Below, piece after piece: positions 22,901 to 26,793 of a stretch of 26,793 nt of DNA. Position 1 is the first letter of the stretch, and every line of letters begins with the position of its first letter. The DNA is taken from NCBI GenBank assembly GCA_041740975.1, contig JBGSKV010000018.1, positions 1 to 26,793 of the forward strand, read 5' to 3'. The DNA comes from JBGSKV01 sp041740975. GTDB lineage: Bacteria > Bdellovibrionota_B > Oligoflexia > Oligoflexales > JALZUQ01. The position numbers and the translations under genes are program-made. The notes beneath the pieces are model-generated. The model was not told the origin of the DNA. It was given only the letters and a program-made list of their open reading frames with translations, and ran no database searches.

Positions 22901-24081
22901 TTTTCAAGAAGCAATGTTGCCGAGTCTAACGTCGGAGGATCTCCCGGACGAAGACGTTTATAGATCTCAAGAATCGCCTCTTCTCTCGTCTGGATTTTGT
23001 CACCAACAAGAGTGTTACGCAAAGCTGAGTCAAAGTTGACGTTATCGATGAAGAGAATTGGAAATTCTTTAATGCCAGCGTCGAGAAGTTGCTGAAGAGT
23101 TTCTTCATTAATTTCAGCGTTGAGCGGCATTAAGATATCGCCATTTTTATCTTTAATAACTTCGGCTACGTACTTACCGAACAAATCTTTACGATTCACT
23201 TCGATATATTCGATACCCGCTTGTTGCATTTGGCGAATCGCACCAGCAGAAACACGGCGACCACGCTTTACGAGAACTTTACTTGTGGTCGGGTCGATCA
23301 AATCGGCCGATGCACGTTGTCCGCGAAGAAGTTCGTAATCAAGTTTTTTGATAAATTGAGTTTCTTCGACTCGAATCACTTCTTTACGATAAAAATAATC
23401 GAGAAGTTGTTTGTCGTCAAAACCAAGAGCTTTTAAAAGAATAGTGGCATGCATCTTACGACGTCGGTCAATGCGCACATGTAGCACGTCTTTAGCGTCG
23501 AATTCGAAGTCTAGCCAGCTACCGCGATATGGAATCACACGAGCCGTATAAAGGACTTTACCCGTTGTGCTATTCGTTCCACGATCATGGTCAAAGAAAA
23601 CACCGGCTGATCTATGCAACTGAGATACAATAACGCGTTCCGTACCGTTTATAATAAAAGTTCCGCTGTCGGTCATGAGTGGAATTTCACCGAAGTAAAC
23701 TTCCTGCTCTTTCACGTCACGAATACTTTTGACTTCTGTGTCTTTATCTACGTCCCAGATAACGAGACGGATAACGACTTTCAAAGGAACTGCGTAGCTC
23801 ATGCCGCGTTGGCGACATTCGTCTACAGAGTATTTTGGTTCTTCAAAAGAATAGGACACATATTCGACCGAAGCTGTCTCGGTAAAATTCTGTATCGGAA
23901 ATACCGACTTAAAGACACCTTCGAGTCCGTTGGCTTCGCGTTTATCCGGGTCCACATCCATTTGTAAGAACTGGCTGTAGCTCGTTCTTTGAACTTCAAT
24001 GAGATAAGGAATGTCGATAGCCGATGGAACGTTAAGGAATTCTTTGCGAGGGCGAATAAAACTTGCCGCCAAAGAGGTCAT
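19948..24081 (-). CDS. rpoB: DNA-directed RNA polymerase subunit beta
   Basis: This encodes 1377 residues, slightly longer than E. coli (1342). The ATG at 24079-24081 has AGGAGAG eight bases upstream. The rifampicin pocket (about 512-541) is of sensitive type: Asp523, His533 and Ser538 correspond to E. coli 516, 526 and 531. Also visible are [39 protein letters not shown] and the C-terminal [24 protein letters not shown]. A charged region around 975-1080 ([14 protein letters not shown] onward) corresponds to the variable insert region of proteobacterial beta. A hairpin in the rplL-rpoB gap may attenuate expression. Confidence 0.99.
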   Translation of the reverse strand: [1377 protein letters not shown]

Positions 24082-24120
24082 AAAGCTTCTCTCCTGAAAA
24101 CCAGATGCGAATCAAGAACA

Positions 24121-24167
24121 TAACAAAATAGGAGCGCAAAGCAAGCTCGCGCCTACTTTGCAGCTCC
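24121..24167 (-). terminator. rplL-rpoB intergenic attenuator hairpin
   Basis: On the minus strand, arms at 24156-24167 and 24131-24141 form an 11-bp stem (GGAGC/GCAAAG pairing, one bulged T) with a 14-base loop, followed by TATTTTGTTA. It lies about 40 bases before the rpoB ATG. A partial terminator in this gap is known in E. coli, where it lowers rpoBC relative to the L7/L12 genes. The imperfect T-run suggests partial read-through here also. Confidence 0.6.
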
Positions 24168-24222
24168 AAACATAGATCTTTTTACTAGCTGAATCGTGAC
24201 TTCACCTAAATCCAGACACTGA

Positions 24223-24606
24223 TTACTTGACCTCAACTTTAGCGCCGGCTTTCTCGAGAACATCCTTAATTTTGGCAGCCTCTTCTTTAGACACGCCAGC
24301 CTTAAGTTCTTTCGGAGCACCTTCTACTAAGTCCTTAGCTTCTTTTAAGCCAAGACCAGTTACAGTACGAACTTCTTTGATCACGTTGATTTTCTTGTCG
24401 CCAGAGTCTTTAAGAATAACAGTAAACTCTGTTTGTTCTTCAGCTGCTGCCGCCGCTCCACCACCGCCGCCGCCGACCATCATGGCAACAGGGGCTGCTG
24501 CACTAACGCCGAATTTTTCTTCAAGCTCTTTTACAAGCCCAGCTGCTTCGAGGAGAGTCAAATTTTCTAGATACTCAATAAACTGTTCTTTAGTCACGCC
24601 TGCCAT
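24223..24606 (-). CDS. rplL: 50S ribosomal protein L7/L12
   Basis: This encodes 127 residues. It forms the ribosomal stalk that recruits translational GTPases. An N-terminal dimerisation helix pair (LLEAAGLVKELEEKFGV) is followed by an Ala/Gly hinge with six consecutive Gly and a C-terminal domain with KKINVIKEVRTVTGLGLKEAKDLVEGAPKE, the factor-binding region. The ATG has AAGGAAGGA about eight bases upstream. It lies 40 bases after rplJ. A 141-base gap with the attenuator separates it from rpoB. Confidence 0.99.
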   Translation of the reverse strand: MAGVTKEQFIEYLENLTLLEAAGLVKELEEKFGVSAAAPVAMMVGGGGGGAAAAAEEQTEFTVILKDSGDKKINVIKEVRTVTGLGLKEAKDLVEGAPKELKAGVSKEEAAKIKDVLEKAGAKVEVK

Positions 24607-24646
24607 AACAAAATCCTTCCTTAAATAGACAAATTACCCAAACTAA

Positions 24647-25174
24647 CTATGCTTTTTTCTCTTTAATTGCATTGATGACCTGAACCACATTACGCGGCAC
24701 ACCCATCAATACCGTCACCAAACCACGATGTGGAGCGATGATCGAACCAACAATTTTTGCCAGTAACTCTTCGCGACTCGGCAAAGAAGCAATCGCCGTT
24801 AAGTCGTCTAAAGATACCGCTTTTGAATCTACCAAACCGCCTTTGATGACTAAGTTGGGATGTTCCTTTTGGAAATCCAACAAAGTCTTAGAGGCCTGGG
24901 CCGGATCACCATTAATAAACGCAACCGCAACTGGACCTTTGAAATTATCAGCCATAGGAGCAGAATCCTTGGCCTCATTTTCAAAAGCTTTTTTAACAAT
25001 ACGGTTTTTGACAACCGTAAGTTTTGCGTCTGATTTTCTTAACAGTAATCTTAATTCTGTAAGTTCCGTTACGGTCAATCCACGATATTCCGTAACAATG
25101 GCGGCCTTCGCTGCGTTAAAGCGCGCGCCCATATCTTCCCTAATTTTTTCTTTATCCGCTCTCGTCAGTGCCAT
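24647..25174 (-). CDS. rplJ: 50S ribosomal protein L10
   Basis: This encodes 175 residues. It anchors the L7/L12 dimers on 23S rRNA and L11. The N-terminal rRNA-binding domain (TEYRGLTVTELTELRLLLRKSDAKLTVVKNRIVKKA) and the C-terminal helix that carries L12 dimers are present. Only 17 bases separate it from rplA, with GAGGAA as ribosome binding site. An L10 autoregulatory leader of the E. coli type, if present, would have to lie inside the rplA coding region. Confidence 0.98.
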   Translation of the reverse strand: MALTRADKEKIREDMGARFNAAKAAIVTEYRGLTVTELTELRLLLRKSDAKLTVVKNRIVKKAFENEAKDSAPMADNFKGPVAVAFINGDPAQASKTLLDFQKEHPNLVIKGGLVDSKAVSLDDLTAIASLPSREELLAKIVGSIIAPHRGLVTVLMGVPRNVVQVINAIKEKKA

Positions 25175-25191
25175 GAGTTCCTCTTCTTCTA

Positions 25192-25911
25192 TTAGGTACG
25201 ATATACGGCTGGATCAATCTTGACGCCAGGACCCATACTCGCTGAAAGTGTGATTTTCTTTAAATACATCCCTTTGACGCTGGCCGGTTTCGCACGCATC
25301 AGCGCGTCCATAACCACTTGACCGTTTTCCGCTAATTGTTCTGCGGAGAAACTCGCCTTACCAATTAGAGCGTGCACGATTCCGCCTTTGTCAGCGCGGT
25401 ATTCTGTACGACCTGCTTTGAGTTCCTTGATGGCTTTGCCAACTTCGAACGTGACCGTTCCTAGTTTCGGGTTCGGCATAAGACCACGAGGTCCTAAAAC
25501 TTTACCTAGTTTACCAACAACACCCATCATGTCTGGAGTGGCGACGACAGTATCGAAGTCCATCCAACCTTCTTGAATTTTTGTTGCTAAGTCATCAGCA
25601 CCAACACTGTCAGCGCCAGCTTTTTCGGCTTCGGCAGCTTTATCGCCACGCGCAAAAACAACGACGCGAATTGTTTTACCGATGCCGTGTGGAAGGGGAA
25701 CCGCACCGCGAACCATTTGATCGGCATGTGCAGGATCGACGCCAAGATTTACGGCAAGGTCAACCGACGAATCGAATTTTGTGTAAGACGTATCTTTTAC
25801 TAATTGGCACGCTTCAGGGAACGTGTAATTTTTTGTGATGTCGAATTTCTTTAAAGAAGCGCGATATTTCTTGCCTCTTTTTTTCGTGTCATGACCCGAT
25901 TTTTTTTCCAT
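25192..25911 (-). CDS. rplA: 50S ribosomal protein L1
   Basis: This encodes 239 residues from the ATG at 25909-25911. A GTG two codons upstream (25915-25917) is also possible; neither has a strong Shine-Dalgarno. L1 forms the mobile L1 stalk on 23S rRNA and in many bacteria represses its own operon by binding its mRNA. Diagnostic segments: FDSSVDLAVNLGVDPAHADQMVRGAVPLPHG, the GKVLGPRGLMPNPKLGTV hinge region, and EYRADKGGIVHALIGK. It follows rplK by about 60 bases. Confidence 0.97.
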   Translation of the reverse strand: MEKKSGHDTKKRGKKYRASLKKFDITKNYTFPEACQLVKDTSYTKFDSSVDLAVNLGVDPAHADQMVRGAVPLPHGIGKTIRVVVFARGDKAAEAEKAGADSVGADDLATKIQEGWMDFDTVVATPDMMGVVGKLGKVLGPRGLMPNPKLGTVTFEVGKAIKELKAGRTEYRADKGGIVHALIGKASFSAEQLAENGQVVMDALMRAKPASVKGMYLKKITLSASMGPGVKIDPAVYRT

Positions 25912-25970
25912 CTTCACTCACTTATTGTAGTCCAAACGAGATGACCAAACATCTCTCCTACTCTGATTTT

Positions 25971-26396
25971 TTAATCTTTTACTTCAAGGCCCATGCTACG
26001 TGCAGAACCCATAATAATTTTCATTGCTGCATCTTCGTCATGACAATTCAAATCTGGCATTTTGATTTTGACAACTTCAAGAACTTGCGCTTTTGTAATC
26101 GAACCTACGAAAGCTTTGCCTGGAGTTTGCGTGCCTTTTTCAATCTTCGCAGCTTTCTTCAACAAGTCAGTTGCTGGAGGATTTTTCGTAATGAACGAAA
26201 AAGATTTATCCGCATAAATTGTAATAACTGTAGGTAAAATTGATCCCGCTTGTTTTTGAGTACGAGCGTTAAATTCTTTACAGAAACCCATGATGTTAAT
26301 ACCGCGTTGACCAAGTGCTGGACCAATTGGCGGAGAAGGGTTTGCTTTGCCTGCAGGAATTTGTAGTTTCAAGAAGCCAGTAACTTTTTTTGCCAC
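25971..26396 (-). CDS. rplK: 50S ribosomal protein L11
   Basis: This encodes 141 residues from a GTG at 26394-26396. It binds the GTPase-associated region of 23S rRNA with L10/L12 and is needed for RelA activation. The N-terminus KKVTGFLKLQIPAGKANPSPPIGPALGQRGINIMGFCKEFN is near-universal, and the C-terminal rRNA-binding domain ends in GSARSMGLEV. The ribosome binding site is not canonical (GAGAGA upstream). It is the first gene of the transcription unit seen here. secE and nusG, which normally precede it, are not in the 397 bases upstream. Confidence 0.98.
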   Translation of the reverse strand: MAKKVTGFLKLQIPAGKANPSPPIGPALGQRGINIMGFCKEFNARTQKQAGSILPTVITIYADKSFSFITKNPPATDLLKKAAKIEKGTQTPGKAFVGSITKAQVLEVVKIKMPDLNCHDEDAAMKIIMGSARSMGLEVKD

Positions 26397-26486
26397 GACA
26401 GGAGTCTCTCTATTTTAATTTCCAACCAATCTCTTTGTGCTCATTTTGGGAAGCAGATTGCATGGGATTTTAATAAACGAACCAGT

Positions 26487-26515
26487 GAAATACGGTTTAT
26501 ACCCCCAAAAGTCAA
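26487..26515 (-). promoter_or_regulatory. candidate promoter of the rplK-rpoC ribosomal/RNA polymerase operon
   Basis: On the minus strand TTGACT (26510-26515) is followed by 17 bases and TATTTC (26487-26492). The -35 is strong and the -10 weak (TAT plus poor second half). A TATAAA lies inside the spacer but too close to TTGACT to pair with it. The leader to the rplK GTG would be about 85 bases, long enough for regulation by L1 or other factors. Prediction only. Confidence 0.35.
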
Positions 26516-26604
26516 GCCCATATAGGTTTCTCTTGACGGCATGAAATCATTTTTTCTCCCAAACAGATCTTTCATCTGTTCTAAAATTACACACGTGATG
26601 CTTT

Positions 26605-26642
26605 ATTTATAGTTTAATGAACATTCGGCCGCTCCGCGGCCG
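26605..26642 (+). repeat. dispersed 38-bp hairpin repeat, right copy
   Basis: It matches the minus strand of 177-214 at 36 of 38 bases, in opposite orientation within the window. The CGGCCGC/GCGGCCG stem is intact with loop TCC in place of TTC. Similarity continues loosely downstream, where both copies reach GCTCCGCC about 20 bases on. Unlike the left copy, it does not follow a gene end visible here. Confidence 0.7.
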
Positions 26643-26695
26643 TAAGGTTATCCAGCTCCGCCTATCACACTCACAGTTTACATTTCTATGTTTGA

Positions 26696-26793
26696 TTGGT
26701 CCGGTTCTCCCGGCTTAAATTTGTCTGGGCGGTGTCGGCTGATGCAGCCTCAATGCCCAGTCAAATCTAAGCCGGCTCAACCGTCCCAGCCAA
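26696..26793. repeat. long imperfect palindrome at the right edge (truncated)
   Basis: Arms 26710-26730 and 26755-26775 are 21 bases each and pair with two mismatches. An inner GGCTG/CAGCC hairpin (26737-26741, 26745-26749) shares the same centre. Outward, beyond a symmetric CTC/CTC interruption, CGGTT/AACCG (26702-26706, 26779-26783) and TTGG/CCAA (26696-26699, 26790-26793) also pair. The window ends inside the structure, so its full extent is unknown. It could be a palindromic intergenic repeat or a structured RNA. Confidence 0.65.

Larger units (their letters stand above)
26397..26793. other. 397-base gene-free region upstream of rplK
   Basis: No plausible gene is seen on either strand. 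The region holds the rplK leader, the candidate promoter at 26487-26515, a 7-bp hairpin AACAGAT/ATCTGTT (26562-26580), the right copy of the 38-bp repeat (26605-26642) and a long imperfect hairpin that reaches the window edge (26696-26793). Confidence 0.6.

Noticed and set aside
15773..24081. rpoB and rpoC both exactly 1377 codons
   Set aside because: Checked as possible duplication or error. The sequences are the normal unrelated beta and beta' subunits and the equal length is coincidence.
24227..24628. 133-codon plus-strand frame opposite rplL
   Set aside because: It is a mirror of the Ala/Gly-rich L7/L12 coding sequence (poly-Pro/Ala/Ser translation). Frames of this kind recur opposite the other ribosomal genes.
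1..26793. CRISPR arrays, insertion sequences, integrases or riboswitches
   Set aside because: No regularly spaced repeats, transposase or integrase motifs, or recognisable riboswitch cores were seen on either strand.

Overview
The window is chromosomal DNA of moderate GC content, most likely from a member of the Bdellovibrionota or a related former delta-proteobacterial lineage. This assignment is inferred from three things: the many small exported proteins and lipoproteins, a von Willebrand/AgmX-type protein of the kind common in myxobacteria and Bdellovibrio relatives, and the character of the ribosomal and RNA polymerase proteins. No phylogeny could be run. There are no phage, IS, CRISPR or plasmid genes.

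Layout. (a) 1-5440 is an accessory block of cell-envelope and exported proteins: an R/G-rich lipoprotein (minus), a class 3 lipase lipoprotein (plus), a two-gene unit encoding an exported PD-(D/E)XK nuclease-like protein and an exported ITPase/HAM1-like protein (plus), and another lipoprotein (minus). (b) 5441-6397 carries a small membrane-anchored protein and an alkaline-ceramidase-like membrane hydrolase. (c) 6394-9642 is an ECF sigma factor gene translationally coupled to an 886-residue membrane protein. That protein joins an anti-sigma-like N-terminus, a vWA (YfbK-type) domain and an AgmX/PglI C-terminal domain. An ECF-type promoter lies just upstream. (d) 9806-12328 holds a holin-4-type membrane protein, a YqjD/YqjE-like stress membrane-protein trio and a SixA-type phosphatase. 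(e) 12381-26396 is the housekeeping block, all on the minus strand. In transcription order it is rplK, rplA, rplJ, rplL, (attenuator), rpoB, rpoC, rpsL, rpsG, (127-bp palindromic element), fusA, tRNA-Val(GAC).

The core operon looks functional: all catalytic and zinc motifs are intact and the rifampicin and streptomycin target residues are wild type. Non-coding structure is rich. There is a palindromic repeat between rpsG and fusA, a long imperfect hairpin at the right edge, and a 38-bp repeat present in inverted orientation near both ends of the window. Two genes have TATAAT exactly six bases before the ATG and no Shine-Dalgarno sequence, which suggests leaderless transcripts.

The best candidates for undescribed biology are the exported HAM1-fold protein paired with the exported PD-(D/E)XK protein, and the sigma factor coupled to a vWA/AgmX fusion protein.
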